Shown one piece after another: positions 28,267-38,377 of a DNA stretch of 64,000 nucleotides (positions within the stretch are counted from its first letter, which is position 1; each line of letters starts with the position of its first letter). Location of the stretch: the NCBI GenBank assembly GCA_945830395.1, contig CALZYE010000006.1, positions 1-64,000 of the forward strand, written 5' to 3'. Made by a program: the position numbers and the translations under genes. The notes under the pieces were generated by a model that had not been told where the DNA came from, did no database searches, and saw only the letters and a program-made list of their open reading frames with translations. This stretch comes from an uncultured Clostridia bacterium. Its GTDB lineage: Bacteria; Bacillota; Clostridia; Peptostreptococcales; Anaerovoracaceae.

Positions 28267-29232
28267 CTAAATGTTTCTCATAATCTTCAATACATCTCCA
28301 ATACTTTCATTCGTACATTTGTCCTTATCTTTCCTATGTTTATTGCCCATAACAACGATAAGATATATTTTTTTATGTTTTTTAGCCACTACAACAACAG
28401 TTCTGCCAACTGAACGCGAGTAGCCATATTTACCACCTATAACCTTGAATTTGCTATTATTGTATTCTTTAAACCGCTTTACCGTTGTATTACTGCATTT
28501 CACCCCCTGAGGATGTTGGGGAGTTCTTCCGGACCTATAACTTGCAGTTGTAATAATTTTATAAAATTTTTTATCCTTCATTGCAATACGCAAAAGTCTT
28601 ATTACATCTCTCGCCGTGCTATATTGCCCTTTCTTCTTCGCCCCATCGACATTTACATATTCAGTATCTTTTAAACCAAGCTTCTTAGCTTCCAGGTTCA
28701 TCTCTTTTACATAATTTTGGGCATTCCCCTTGAGCCTTATGGCAATTGTTTTTGCACTGTCTGCATCCGATCTCAGCATCATGGCGTAAAGTAAGTCCTT
28801 ATATCTCAGTTTTTCACCTTGCACATAGTCCGAAGAGGTTTCTCCCTGTTTTAGCGTTAATTTTAGCACCTTTGCATCTAATTTGATTTTATCACTCAGT
28901 TTTATATTTTTTTGTGACATTATCTGCAGGGCTTTCCTACAATTCATAAGCTTAACCAAGGATGTCACCGGCATTCGTTTCCCACCGTTACGGTCAAATA
29001 TAACCGTATTACTTGTCAAATCATACACATGGATGCATCTGCTGTTATAATCAAGTTTTTTTAGCTTCTTCAAATGTTGTGATTTAACAGATTTCCCCGT
29101 GATTTTTGTCTCCTTATTTCCTTTATTTGTTTTACTTGCACCACCATCCACACTGCAAGAAACAAGCAATGAGGAAACCAAAACCATGCACATGCCAATA
29201 GCAATATATTTCATTTTACTTAAATGGCTCAT
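28267..29232 (-). CDS. S11 (D-Ala-D-Ala carboxypeptidase)-like lipoprotein with altered active-site motifs
   Basis: Lipobox LLVSC; SxxK in PVTSLVKLM; SxN position reads SDA (MLRSDADSA); KTG position reads KYG (GGKYGYSRSVGRTVVVVAKK). Confidence 0.8.
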   Translation of the reverse strand: MSHLSKMKYIAIGMCMVLVSSLLVSCSVDGGASKTNKGNKETKITGKSVKSQHLKKLKKLDYNSRCIHVYDLTSNTVIFDRNGGKRMPVTSLVKLMNCRKALQIMSQKNIKLSDKIKLDAKVLKLTLKQGETSSDYVQGEKLRYKDLLYAMMLRSDADSAKTIAIRLKGNAQNYVKEMNLEAKKLGLKDTEYVNVDGAKKKGQYSTARDVIRLLRIAMKDKKFYKIITTASYRSGRTPQHPQGVKCSNTTVKRFKEYNNSKFKVIGGKYGYSRSVGRTVVVVAKKHKKIYLIVVMGNKHRKDKDKCTNESIGDVLKIMRNI

Positions 29233-29268
29233 AGATTCACCACTGTTTATTATTTATAAAGGCATTAA

Positions 29269-29460
29269 CTATTTCTTAAGCCCTCTCTTAATCTGTATTA
29301 TCGAGGTTTCAGGAGTTCTATGCAAGTAAACGGTGTATCAATATTCTTCCAAAAATCAAATTTCCCCTATCAAGCATAGTCAATTACAAATGTATCTACA
29401 TAACACTCTTTAATATCGCAAATCTTTTACTCCCAATTTTCCTCCGGAATCAAATCGCTT
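29269..29460 (-). pseudogene. Decayed 3' fragment of tagD
   Basis: Minus strand reads DLIPEENWE*KICDIKECYVDTFVIDYA**GKFDFWKN (frameshift) LHRTPETSIIQIKRGLKK*, collinear with intact TagD DLVIPEENWEQKISDVKEYHVDTFVIGDDWEGKFDFLK...LPRTPEISTTQIKQELKK. Confidence 0.9.
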
Positions 29461-29640
29461 TCATATAAAAATACTTTTTTAATTATACAATACTATCTCA
29501 AAAATAGCAAAATAGTACAATAATTTTATTTACATCTGCAATTTTAAAGAGAGGATTGTGGCTCCTCCCTTTTTTAAATTCCATTATCGTCATTTTGCAA
29601 ACTTTTTAGCAATTCACAGAAAAATTTCCATAATCTCCAT

Positions 29641-30573
29641 TTACAACTTAAAATACCCAATCTCGTCAAATTGCTTTTTACCATATCCTCCATTTGTCGC
29701 ATAATAAAGTCGATTTTTCAATACATTGCAGCCTTCAATCTCAAATGTCTTTAAGTCGGTTCTCTTTGCCACATAACACTTTTCATAGGAAGCTGTCTTA
29801 TTTTTCAATACATCTTTCCAGTTATATTTCAAAATTACAGATTCATTTGCATTTGAGTGACCTGCCCAAAGAGGAACATATAACTTCCCATCAGAAAACT
29901 CAATACCCTGTCTAATATAATCATCATATTTTTTCCCAAATTTTAAAGTTCCTATATATCTTAGGTTTGCCGTTTCCCTTGACTTTGAAACATCAATTGA
30001 TACTGTATATATATTCTTTGCAATTTTTACTATGAAAGTATAAATCGTTCCTTTTGAGGATAATTTATCTACCCCTCCTACTTTAACGACTTTTCCGTGT
30101 AGCTTTAATTTATAATGTCCAACTGCCTTGTAAGTTAATTTCCCTTCCTTACTTTTATAAATCTCTATATTAGTCAAATCTTTATTGGCCTTATTATTAT
30201 CGTTTTCATATGTTGTAACCAGTAGATGAGTATTGCCTTTCTGTGAAAATGTAACCATATCATTTGCATGACCAAATGCACATGCATCCGAAGATTTTAT
30301 TGCTTTGATTTCTACAGGATTCTTGTTTTTCCCTTCAATATCTGAACGGTAAAGTTTATAATGGTTTTTCTCACCTTTATATCTCTGAATATAATAAGCA
30401 TATCTGCTCCCAACGGCAAAAGCTTGTGTATTTGTATAGCTCTCATTATTTGAAATTGACACAACCTTATGCGTAAGTTTCTCTGTCGCTGCGCTCACCG
30501 GAATTGCGCCAACAATCAATATAATTGCTATGACAATACCGGTAAAAATTCTTAATCTGTTTCTTTTCATCAT
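29641..30573 (-). CDS. Secreted protein of unknown function
   Basis: Signal peptide MKRNRLRIFTGIVIAIILIVGAIPVSAA; beta-rich repeats; GGAGG RBS. Confidence 0.7.
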   Translation of the reverse strand: MMKRNRLRIFTGIVIAIILIVGAIPVSAATEKLTHKVVSISNNESYTNTQAFAVGSRYAYYIQRYKGEKNHYKLYRSDIEGKNKNPVEIKAIKSSDACAFGHANDMVTFSQKGNTHLLVTTYENDNNKANKDLTNIEIYKSKEGKLTYKAVGHYKLKLHGKVVKVGGVDKLSSKGTIYTFIVKIAKNIYTVSIDVSKSRETANLRYIGTLKFGKKYDDYIRQGIEFSDGKLYVPLWAGHSNANESVILKYNWKDVLKNKTASYEKCYVAKRTDLKTFEIEGCNVLKNRLYYATNGGYGKKQFDEIGYFKL

Positions 30574-30742
30574 TCGACCTCCTCATGCAGAAATATTACT
30601 TGACAGTTTTCTCAATATCTATGTGCCAAAATACATATTTAAGACACACATATTTTAGATAAAACCTCGCTTTTATTTAGATTAACAACTACACCTTAAC
30701 ACTTGCACATAGCTTAAATTACATTCTCCTCCCCGTTTTAGC

Positions 30743-30772
30743 AAAACAGGGGAGTGCACACGCACTCCCCTG
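30743..30772 (-). terminator. Intrinsic terminator of the etf/bcd operon
   Basis: Perfect 11-bp stem CAGGGGAGTGC-GTGT-GCACTCCCCTG then TTTT on minus strand. Confidence 0.85.
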
Positions 30773-30809
30773 CTTTAGTCATTTTAAGCTTTGCTGATGC
30801 AAGTCATTC

Positions 30810-31913
30810 TTATTTTTCTGAAGCGTCAAACAGAGCTTCTGCGTTGTCCCATTCTTCAATCAGTTCAGGGATAACTTTGTATAGGTCACCAACGATACCG
30901 TAGTCAGCAACTTCAAAGATAGGAGCATCTGCATCCTTGTTGATAGCTACGATGATGTCGGAGTTCTGCATACCTGCCAAATGCTGGATAGCTCCTGAAA
31001 TTCCGCAAGCGAAATAGATTTTAGGCTTAACGGTCGTTCCTGTCTGTCCAACCTGGTGTGAATGATCAATCCAACCTGAGTCAACAGCAGCACGGGATGC
31101 ACCTACAACGCCGCCAACCTTATCAGCGAATTTCTTTATCAGGTCAAATCCTGCAGCATCGCCAAGACCGCGACCGCCGGAGCAGATGATGTCCGCATCT
31201 GTCAGAGAAACAAGTTCTTTAGCAGACTTAACGATGTCAACAATCTCAACTCTGAGATCCGATTCTGAGATAGAAGGAGTGATTCTTACGATCTCGCCTG
31301 TAGCTCCTTCTCTCTTCTCAATCTTCTGCATAACGCCCGGACGAACTGTAGCCATCTGAGGTCTGTGGTTAGGGCAGATGATTGTAGCCATCAGGTTTCC
31401 ACCGAATGCAGGACGAGTCATCTTCAGTCCCTTATCAGGATCTTCAGGGTTTAGCGTAGCCGTGTTCAAAGTTGTATTTGCTTCTGCAAACTTAATGTAT
31501 TCAGCAACTGATACATCAAGGTGCGTACAGTCAGCTGTAAGACCTGTCTTCAGTCTTGCTGCAACTCTTGGTGCAAGGTCTCTTCCGATATGTGTAGCAC
31601 CATACATGAAAATTGCAGGTTTAAGTTCATTTACCGCATCAACGATAACCTTTGTGTAGCCGTCTGTTGTGTAGTTTTTCAGCATAGCATCTTCGATATA
31701 GTAAACTACATCTGCACCATACTCAAAGCATTCCTTTGCAAGACCATCTACACCTTCACCAACAAGCAAAGCACAAACTTTAGTTGTGTCGTCAATGTCC
31801 TTAGCAAGTTTTGTCGCCTCTCCTAAAAGTTCAAGAGCGACATTCATGAGTTTTCCTTCACGCTGTTCAACGAAAACCCAAATATTTCTGTAATCGTCAA
31901 AATTATTTGCCAT
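30810..31913 (-). CDS. etfA: Electron transfer flavoprotein alpha subunit
   Basis: [82 protein letters not shown]. Confidence 0.97.
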   Translation of the reverse strand: MANNFDDYRNIWVFVEQREGKLMNVALELLGEATKLAKDIDDTTKVCALLVGEGVDGLAKECFEYGADVVYYIEDAMLKNYTTDGYTKVIVDAVNELKPAIFMYGATHIGRDLAPRVAARLKTGLTADCTHLDVSVAEYIKFAEANTTLNTATLNPEDPDKGLKMTRPAFGGNLMATIICPNHRPQMATVRPGVMQKIEKREGATGEIVRITPSISESDLRVEIVDIVKSAKELVSLTDADIICSGGRGLGDAAGFDLIKKFADKVGGVVGASRAAVDSGWIDHSHQVGQTGTTVKPKIYFACGISGAIQHLAGMQNSDIIVAINKDADAPIFEVADYGIVGDLYKVIPELIEEWDNAEALFDASEK

Positions 31914-31930
31914 GATTATTGATCCTCCTC

Positions 31931-32725
31931 CTAAATAACGTGCTTCTTCTTAAGATCGATGAGCAAGTTCTTAGCGATATCCTTTTCTGTATCTCCTTCA
32001 ACAGTAACACCCTTTCCCTTTGGCTTTGGTGTGAATGAACGATATACATTTGTCGGGGATGCCTTTAAACCTACGATTGTTCTGTCAACCTTGACATCAT
32101 CAGCACTCCAAACCTTGATATCCTTTTCGTCGAAAATTCTGCCAATGTTCATGTATCTTGGAGTATTTAATTCCTTTATGCATGTAAGCATGCAAGGAGT
32201 CTTAACCTTAAGTACTTCATAACCGTCCTCAAGCTGTCTGTGAACAGTTACTTCCTTCATATCCTGTGAAATTTCAAATTTCTCAACATATGTAACCTGC
32301 GGAATGTTGATTTTTTCGGCAATCTGAGGACCTACCTGAGCAGTGTCTCCGTCGATAGCCTGTCTTCCTGCAAAGATCAAATCAAATTCGCCGTAAGTTT
32401 CAATTGTTGCAGCGATCGCATTTGATGTTGCGTATGTATCTGAACCTCCGACTGCTCTATCTGACAGCAAGATAGCTTCGTCTGCACCCATAGCAATACA
32501 TTCAAACAACATTTCCTGAGCCTGTGGAGGTCCCATAGAAACTACTGTTACATGAACATCATCAAACTTATCTTTAATCTTTAATGCTTCTTCCAAAGCG
32601 TTAGCATCGTCATTGTTCAAAATACTTGGAACACCGTCACGAATCAATGTACCGGTTTCCGGATTGATTTTAATCTCATTTGTATCAGGAACTTGCTTAG
32701 CGCAAACTAGAATTTTAAATGCCAT
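31931..32725 (-). CDS. etfB: Electron transfer flavoprotein beta subunit
   Basis: [50 protein letters not shown]. Confidence 0.97.
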   Translation of the reverse strand: MAFKILVCAKQVPDTNEIKINPETGTLIRDGVPSILNNDDANALEEALKIKDKFDDVHVTVVSMGPPQAQEMLFECIAMGADEAILLSDRAVGGSDTYATSNAIAATIETYGEFDLIFAGRQAIDGDTAQVGPQIAEKINIPQVTYVEKFEISQDMKEVTVHRQLEDGYEVLKVKTPCMLTCIKELNTPRYMNIGRIFDEKDIKVWSADDVKVDRTIVGLKASPTNVYRSFTPKPKGKGVTVEGDTEKDIAKNLLIDLKKKHVI

Positions 32726-32743
32726 TTCTATTTCCTCCTATAC

Positions 32744-33886
32744 TTATCTAAAAGTTCTTGCTGCAATTACCAATTTCTGAACTTCTGAGGTACCTTCATA
32801 GATTTCCGTAATCTTCGCATCCCTCATCATTCTTTCAACCGGATAATCTGCCGTGTATCCGTATCCGCCGTGGAACTGCACGCACTTAGTGGTTACCGCC
32901 ATTGCAGTTTCAGCTGCGAATAACTTAGCCATAGCAGCGGCTTCACCGTAATCAGCACCGGCATCTTCTAAGAATGCAGCCTTGTAAACCAAAAGTCTGG
33001 CAGCTTCAATTCTGGTTTTCATCTCAGCCATTTCAAACTGAAGAGCCTGGAACTGCGACAATTTTCTACCAAACTGTTTTCTTGCTTTCATGTATTCAAC
33101 AGTTACATCGAATGCACCCTGTGCAATTCCCAGAGCCTGTGAAGCAATTCCGATACGACCGCCGTCTAATGTTGACATCGCAACCTTGAATCCCTGTCCA
33201 ACCTTAGCAAGAAGTCTGTCTTTAGGGATTCTGCAGTTCTGGAAGATAAGTTCTGTTGTTGATGAACCGTGAATACCCATCTTATCTTCTGTCTTACCGA
33301 TTGAGAATCCCGGATCTCCCTTTTCTACGATGAAAGCAGAAATTCCGCCGCGAGTTCCCTTTGTCTTATCCGTCATAGCCATTACAACGAACACATCTGC
33401 ATATCCGCCGTTTGTGATGAATACCTTTGCACCGTTAAGTACATACTCATCTCCGTCCAAATCTGCTCTTGTCTGCTGTCCGCCGGCATCAGTACCTGCA
33501 TTAGGTTCTGTAAGACCGAAAGCACCAAGTTTCTTGCCTGCAAGCAAGTCGGGAAGGTACTTCATCTTCTGTTCTTCTGTACCGAATTTGTAAATAGGCC
33601 AGCAGCAAAGTGATGTGTGAGCTGATACTACTACAGCAGTTGAACCGCAAACTCTTGCCAATTCTTCTACAGTAATTGCATATGAGACTTCATCTCCACC
33701 AGCTCCGCCGTACTTTTTAGGAAAAGGAATACCCATCATACCGTATTTAGCCATCTTTTCCACAGTTTCAACAGGGAATCTATGTTCCTTGTCAATATCT
33801 GCAGCGATAGGTTCAACTTCGGTTTCAGCAAATTCTCTTACCATTTTTCTTACGAATTCCTGTTCCTTCGTTAGTTGAAAGTTCAT
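32744..33886 (-). CDS. bcd: Short-chain acyl-CoA dehydrogenase (butyryl-CoA dehydrogenase-like)
   Basis: KLGAFGLTEPNAGTDAGGQQT, QCVQFHGGYGYTADYPVERMMRDAKITEIYEGTSEVQ; adjacent etfBA. Confidence 0.92.
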   Translation of the reverse strand: MNFQLTKEQEFVRKMVREFAETEVEPIAADIDKEHRFPVETVEKMAKYGMMGIPFPKKYGGAGGDEVSYAITVEELARVCGSTAVVVSAHTSLCCWPIYKFGTEEQKMKYLPDLLAGKKLGAFGLTEPNAGTDAGGQQTRADLDGDEYVLNGAKVFITNGGYADVFVVMAMTDKTKGTRGGISAFIVEKGDPGFSIGKTEDKMGIHGSSTTELIFQNCRIPKDRLLAKVGQGFKVAMSTLDGGRIGIASQALGIAQGAFDVTVEYMKARKQFGRKLSQFQALQFEMAEMKTRIEAARLLVYKAAFLEDAGADYGEAAAMAKLFAAETAMAVTTKCVQFHGGYGYTADYPVERMMRDAKITEIYEGTSEVQKLVIAARTFR

Positions 33887-34070
33887 GTAAATGCCTCCTT
33901 AAATTATAATAACGGTCCCTACTCCTCAAGGGATGCTCCATAACCGTTTAGCGTAAATGCGACAATCGTTAAAATGAAAGTTTATTTTTTAACAATTGCT
34001 GTCAGCACTATTATTAGTTAAACATGTTTAGTCAGTTTTTGCAAGTGATTTTTGACTTTTTGTAGAAATG

Positions 34071-34093
34071 AATCACAATAAATTTATGTGATT
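34071..34093. promoter_or_regulatory. Palindromic putative operator upstream of bcd-etfBA
   Basis: AATCACA-ATAAATTTA-TGTGATT, 7-nt perfect arms. Confidence 0.4.
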
Positions 34094-34141
34094 CCAAAAC
34101 GAATCACTTTGGTGAAAAATATCATCTTAAAGTTTTTTATT

Positions 34142-35323
34142 TCACAGGTCAATCCAAACAGTTTCCGACGATTTTACCGCCGCTTCAACAAGCTTTTCCA
34201 CATCAAGTTTGGACTCCGATGCTTCTATCTGATAAAGTTTAGGTTTTGTGGCAGGATGCTTCGGCAAGAATACCGTGCAGCAGTCCTCGTAAGGTTCTAT
34301 GGATTTTTCGTAAGTTCCTATCTCCTTTGCCTTATCCATTATGTCCACCTTATCCATGGCGATGAGAGGTCTCATAACCGGCATGGACACGCAGTTATCC
34401 GTGACCACAAGAGCCTCTGCCGTCTGACTTGCAACCTGTCCCAGATTTTCTCCTGTAATGAGCATCATGCAGCCTGTCTTTTCTGCCATTTTCTCCGCAA
34501 TCCTCATCATGAACCTGCGAACCAATATGGTAGTTTCCTCCTCGGGACAGTTCATGACGATTTCCTCCTGAATGGGCAGCAGGTTTATAACATGCATTTT
34601 CATCTTGCCGCTGTACGAAGACACGATTTCTGCAAGTTCCTCCACCTTTTGCCTTGCTCTTGGACTGGTGTAGGGGTAACTGTGGAAGTGAACCGCCTCT
34701 AAAATCATTCCTCGCTTAGCCATCATCCAAGCCGCAACGGGGCTGTCAATTCCTCCTGAAAGAAGCACCATTCCTTTTCCGTTGGTTCCAAGAGGAAGAC
34801 CGCCGAAGCCCGATATTTTCTCATCATATATGTATGTTCTATCCCCTCTCAGGTCGATAAAAAGTCTGCAATCAGGATTATGCACATCCACCTTGAGAAC
34901 TTTGCATCCGATTAGAACCTTGGCGCCTATAATTTTAGCTATGTCCGGGGATTTGACGGGGAAAGTCTTGTCTGCGCGCTTAGCCTCAACTTTAAAGGTT
35001 TTTATACCGAGCTCTTCAATCTGCTTTTTCATGAATTCCACAGCAGCTTCACCGATTTTCTCCAAATCGCTTGGAGCCTCCACTGCCGGACTTATGGAAG
35101 CAACGCCGAATACCTTTGAAACGGGCTTGGTTATTTCCTCCGAAGGACAGCTCTTGTCACTTCTGATAAAAATCAATCCCTCCTGTCTTTTTACCTCGAC
35201 TCCCGTAAGACCTTTCAGGTTTTTCCTTATGCGGTCAACCAAAGTTTTTTCAAAATAAGGTTTGTTCATTCCCTTCAGTGCGATTTCTCCGCATCTCACA
35301 ATGTATATGTTCTGTTCATTCAT
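34142..35323 (-). CDS. thiI: tRNA 4-thiouridine synthase
   Basis: THUMP region, MVLLSGGIDSPVAAWMMAKRG PP-loop, TTILVRRFMMRIAE, ITGENLGQVASQT. Confidence 0.95.
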   Translation of the reverse strand: MNEQNIYIVRCGEIALKGMNKPYFEKTLVDRIRKNLKGLTGVEVKRQEGLIFIRSDKSCPSEEITKPVSKVFGVASISPAVEAPSDLEKIGEAAVEFMKKQIEELGIKTFKVEAKRADKTFPVKSPDIAKIIGAKVLIGCKVLKVDVHNPDCRLFIDLRGDRTYIYDEKISGFGGLPLGTNGKGMVLLSGGIDSPVAAWMMAKRGMILEAVHFHSYPYTSPRARQKVEELAEIVSSYSGKMKMHVINLLPIQEEIVMNCPEEETTILVRRFMMRIAEKMAEKTGCMMLITGENLGQVASQTAEALVVTDNCVSMPVMRPLIAMDKVDIMDKAKEIGTYEKSIEPYEDCCTVFLPKHPATKPKLYQIEASESKLDVEKLVEAAVKSSETVWIDL

Positions 35324-35333
35324 TTTTTACTTC

Positions 35334-36470
35334 CTATCTGAAACTTCCCAGCCGTCTAAACCTCTTTACTGCAGCTGCTGTTTTTTCAACAGTTTCCTCA
35401 ATCTCCTCAATTTTGTTGTACCTTGAAAGGCTGAACCTTACGGCACTCTCAATTTCTCTATCGGTGCATCCGATTGCAGAAAGCACATGGCTTTTGCCCT
35501 TTTTATTTGAGGAACATGCAGAGCCTGTGGAAACATATATACCCTCAGCCTCAAGTGTGTGCAGCAGCACCTCGCCTCTTGTTCCCATAAAGGATATATT
35601 TAGTATACTTCCAACGGCGATATTGTCCTCTTCACTTCCATTCACCTTTATGTCGGGGATTTCGGCTTTAAACCCCTCCAGCAGTTTTCCTTTGAGCTGC
35701 GCTATATGTTCCATGCCGTCGTATGCCATCTCTACAGCCTTGCCTAAACCTGCGATTCCGCTTACATTCTCAGTTCCCGAGCGCATTCCTTTTTCCTGAC
35801 CGCCTCCGAGAATATATGGGGCAAACTTGGCTTCTTTTTTTACGGCAAGCACCCCTACACCTTTGGGGCCGTGAATTTTGTGTCCGCTTATGGATATAAA
35901 ATCTGCGGCGCAGCCCTTCATGCCGATTTTGCCGAAGCCCTGAACCGCATCTGTATGAAAAAGAGCACCTTTGGAATGCGCCATGTCCGCCATGTCCCTT
36001 ATGGGCAAAACAGTTCCGATCTCATTGTTGACAGCCATCACGGATACCAACGCCACATCACTTTTGAAGGCTTCTTCGTACTGCTTAAGGTCCGGCAGGC
36101 CCTTTTCATCGACATCAAGGTATACGATGTCAAATCCCGCTTTCTCCAATCTTTTGCACGGCTGAAGGATTGCAGGATGTTCAATCTTTGTAGTTATAAT
36201 CCGCTTTCCTTCTCTTTTCTTCGCCTCAGCAGCTCCGAATACAGCCATATTGTCACTTTCGGTTCCGCCTGAAGTAAAGAATATGTCATATTCGCTATTT
36301 CCTATTTCCTGTGCAATACGCTTTCTCACATCATTTATTTTGTTCTGTGAAATTCTGCCAAGCTCGTGAAGGGACGATGGATTTCCAAAGTCCTCTTCAA
36401 AGGCCCTCACCATTTCTTCGGTAACTTCTTTTGCCTGTTTTGTCGTAGAGCTGTTATCTAAATATATCAT
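35334..36470 (-). CDS. Cysteine desulfurase (NifS/IscS-like) partnering ThiI
   Basis: MIYLDNSSTTK, FTSGGTESDNMAVFG, DFISISGHKIHGPKGVGVLAV, STGSACSSNKKGKSHVL. Confidence 0.95.
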   Translation of the reverse strand: MIYLDNSSTTKQAKEVTEEMVRAFEEDFGNPSSLHELGRISQNKINDVRKRIAQEIGNSEYDIFFTSGGTESDNMAVFGAAEAKKREGKRIITTKIEHPAILQPCKRLEKAGFDIVYLDVDEKGLPDLKQYEEAFKSDVALVSVMAVNNEIGTVLPIRDMADMAHSKGALFHTDAVQGFGKIGMKGCAADFISISGHKIHGPKGVGVLAVKKEAKFAPYILGGGQEKGMRSGTENVSGIAGLGKAVEMAYDGMEHIAQLKGKLLEGFKAEIPDIKVNGSEEDNIAVGSILNISFMGTRGEVLLHTLEAEGIYVSTGSACSSNKKGKSHVLSAIGCTDREIESAVRFSLSRYNKIEEIEETVEKTAAAVKRFRRLGSFR

Positions 36471-36526
36471 CTTTCCTCATATAATAACTTACCCCACACC
36501 AAGGGATGCGGGGCAACTGAAATTTT

Positions 36527-38068
36527 CTATTTTGCGTAATCTATTGCTTTTGTTTCACGAACAACATTGACCTTAATCTGTCCCGGATATTCAAGCTCAG
36601 ACTCAATTTTCTTGGAAATCTCTCTCGCCAAAAGTGCTATTTCATCGTCTTTCACTTCCTCAGGCTTTGCAATTATGCGGATTTCTCTTCCCGCCTGTAT
36701 AGCGAAGGATTTATCAACTCCCGGCGTTGTATTTGCTATTTCCTCAAGCTTCTCCAAACGCTTAATGTATACATCAAGGGTTTCTCTTCTGGCTCCCGGT
36801 CTTGCCGCCGAAAGCGCGTCAGCTGCGGCAATTATAACCGCCTCCATGCTCTTTGCCTCGTAGTCACCGTGATGAGCTGCCATGCCGTTTATAACAGCTG
36901 CAGATTCCTTATATTTTTTCAAAATCTGAATACCTATATCCACATGGGTTCCTTCGTATTCATGGTCTAAAGCTTTTCCTATGTCATGCAGCAGACCTGC
37001 ACGCTTGGCAAGTTTAATATCCAGACCCAGTTCCCCTGCCATAAGCCCTGAGAGATGACTCACCTCAATGGAATGTTTCAGCACATTCTGACCGTAGGAA
37101 GTTCTGTAGCGCAGACGCCCCAAAAGCTTAACAAGTTCAGGATGAAGGTTGTGTATTCCCGTCTCAAATGTAGCCTGTTCCCCCTCTTCCTTTATGGTCT
37201 GGTTAACCTCTTTCCTCGCTTTCTCTATCATCTCTTCAATCTTCGACGGATGAATTCTTCCATCTACGATTAGTTTCTCAAGGGCAAGCCTTGCGATTTC
37301 TCTCCTTACCGGATCGAATCCCGAGACAATAACCGCTTCCGGAGTATCGTCTATGATAAGATCGACGCCTGTCAGCGTTTCAATAGCTCTTATATTTCTA
37401 CCCTCTCTGCCGATTATTCTGCCCTTCATATCGTCATTAGGCAAATTAACTACGGATAGGGTACTTTCCGCCACATGATCAGCGGCACACCTCTGCAAAG
37501 CTCCCGTTAAAATTTCCTTTGCATTTCTGTCGGCCTCTTCTTTTGCTTTCGTCTCTATTTCCTTAATCATCTGAGAGGCATCGTGTCTGCACTCTTTCTC
37601 TATTCCTTCAAGCAAAAGAGCTTTAGCTTCTTCCGCCGTGTACCCTGAAATTTTTTCAAGTTCTGCAATCTTCTTTTCAAAAATCTTGTCAATTTCTTCT
37701 TTCTTGGAGTTTATCTCCTTTTCCACATTTGAAATCTTTTCTTCTTTCTTTTCGATTCCGTCCAGTTTACGGTCGATGGCTTCTTCCTTCTGTGTCAGCC
37801 TGCGCTCTGTGCGCTGCACCTCTGATCTTCTTTCCCTTACTTCTCTGTCGACTTCATTTCTGATCTTATGCGCTTCTTCTTTTGCTTCTAATGTAACTTC
37901 CTTCTTTATCGTTTCGGAACGATTTTTTGCATCAAGAATAAGGTTCTTCGCCTTCTGTTCAGCGCTTCCTATTGTTCTTTCCGCCACGTTCTTTCTGTAT
38001 ATATATCCGCCAAGTCCACAGACTGTGCCGGCTACAACTGCAACGATAACAGTAATAATTGGAGACAT
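36527..38068 (-). CDS. rny: Ribonuclease Y
   Basis: N-term TM, coiled coil, [44 protein letters not shown]. Confidence 0.97.
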   Translation of the reverse strand: MSPIITVIVAVVAGTVCGLGGYIYRKNVAERTIGSAEQKAKNLILDAKNRSETIKKEVTLEAKEEAHKIRNEVDREVRERRSEVQRTERRLTQKEEAIDRKLDGIEKKEEKISNVEKEINSKKEEIDKIFEKKIAELEKISGYTAEEAKALLLEGIEKECRHDASQMIKEIETKAKEEADRNAKEILTGALQRCAADHVAESTLSVVNLPNDDMKGRIIGREGRNIRAIETLTGVDLIIDDTPEAVIVSGFDPVRREIARLALEKLIVDGRIHPSKIEEMIEKARKEVNQTIKEEGEQATFETGIHNLHPELVKLLGRLRYRTSYGQNVLKHSIEVSHLSGLMAGELGLDIKLAKRAGLLHDIGKALDHEYEGTHVDIGIQILKKYKESAAVINGMAAHHGDYEAKSMEAVIIAAADALSAARPGARRETLDVYIKRLEKLEEIANTTPGVDKSFAIQAGREIRIIAKPEEVKDDEIALLAREISKKIESELEYPGQIKVNVVRETKAIDYAK

Positions 38069-38301
38069 TACAGCACCTCCTTTTCTAATATCTTTTCAGT
38101 TCTGTATTCCGGTTGCTATATAAAATGTACAGGGATTTCCTGCATGTTTTATTTTTGCAATATCTAATATATTATAATTGCTATATGCCACTACTGTCAA
38201 GGCTTATAGAAAAAGGAAAATGAGTAAAATTCAAATAAATACGGTGATGCCGGATTCACATGAAATCATTCTTTCCGACTGCCGTTTTGCACCATGAAAG
38301 A

Positions 38302-38325
38302 AGCCCGTGCACTAAGCTACGGGCT
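38302..38325 (-). terminator. Possible terminator downstream of the alanine symporter
   Basis: AGCCCGT...ACGGGCT stem; short T-rich tail. Confidence 0.4.
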
Positions 38326-38377
38326 CCTTTTCGTATTATGGGAATTATAGCTATGCTATACTTACTTCACCGTCTCT

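Noticed and set aside
37638-38123. 161-aa Ser/Phe-rich plus-strand ORF opposite rny
   Set aside because: Antisense image of the Glu/Lys/Arg coiled coil of RNase Y.
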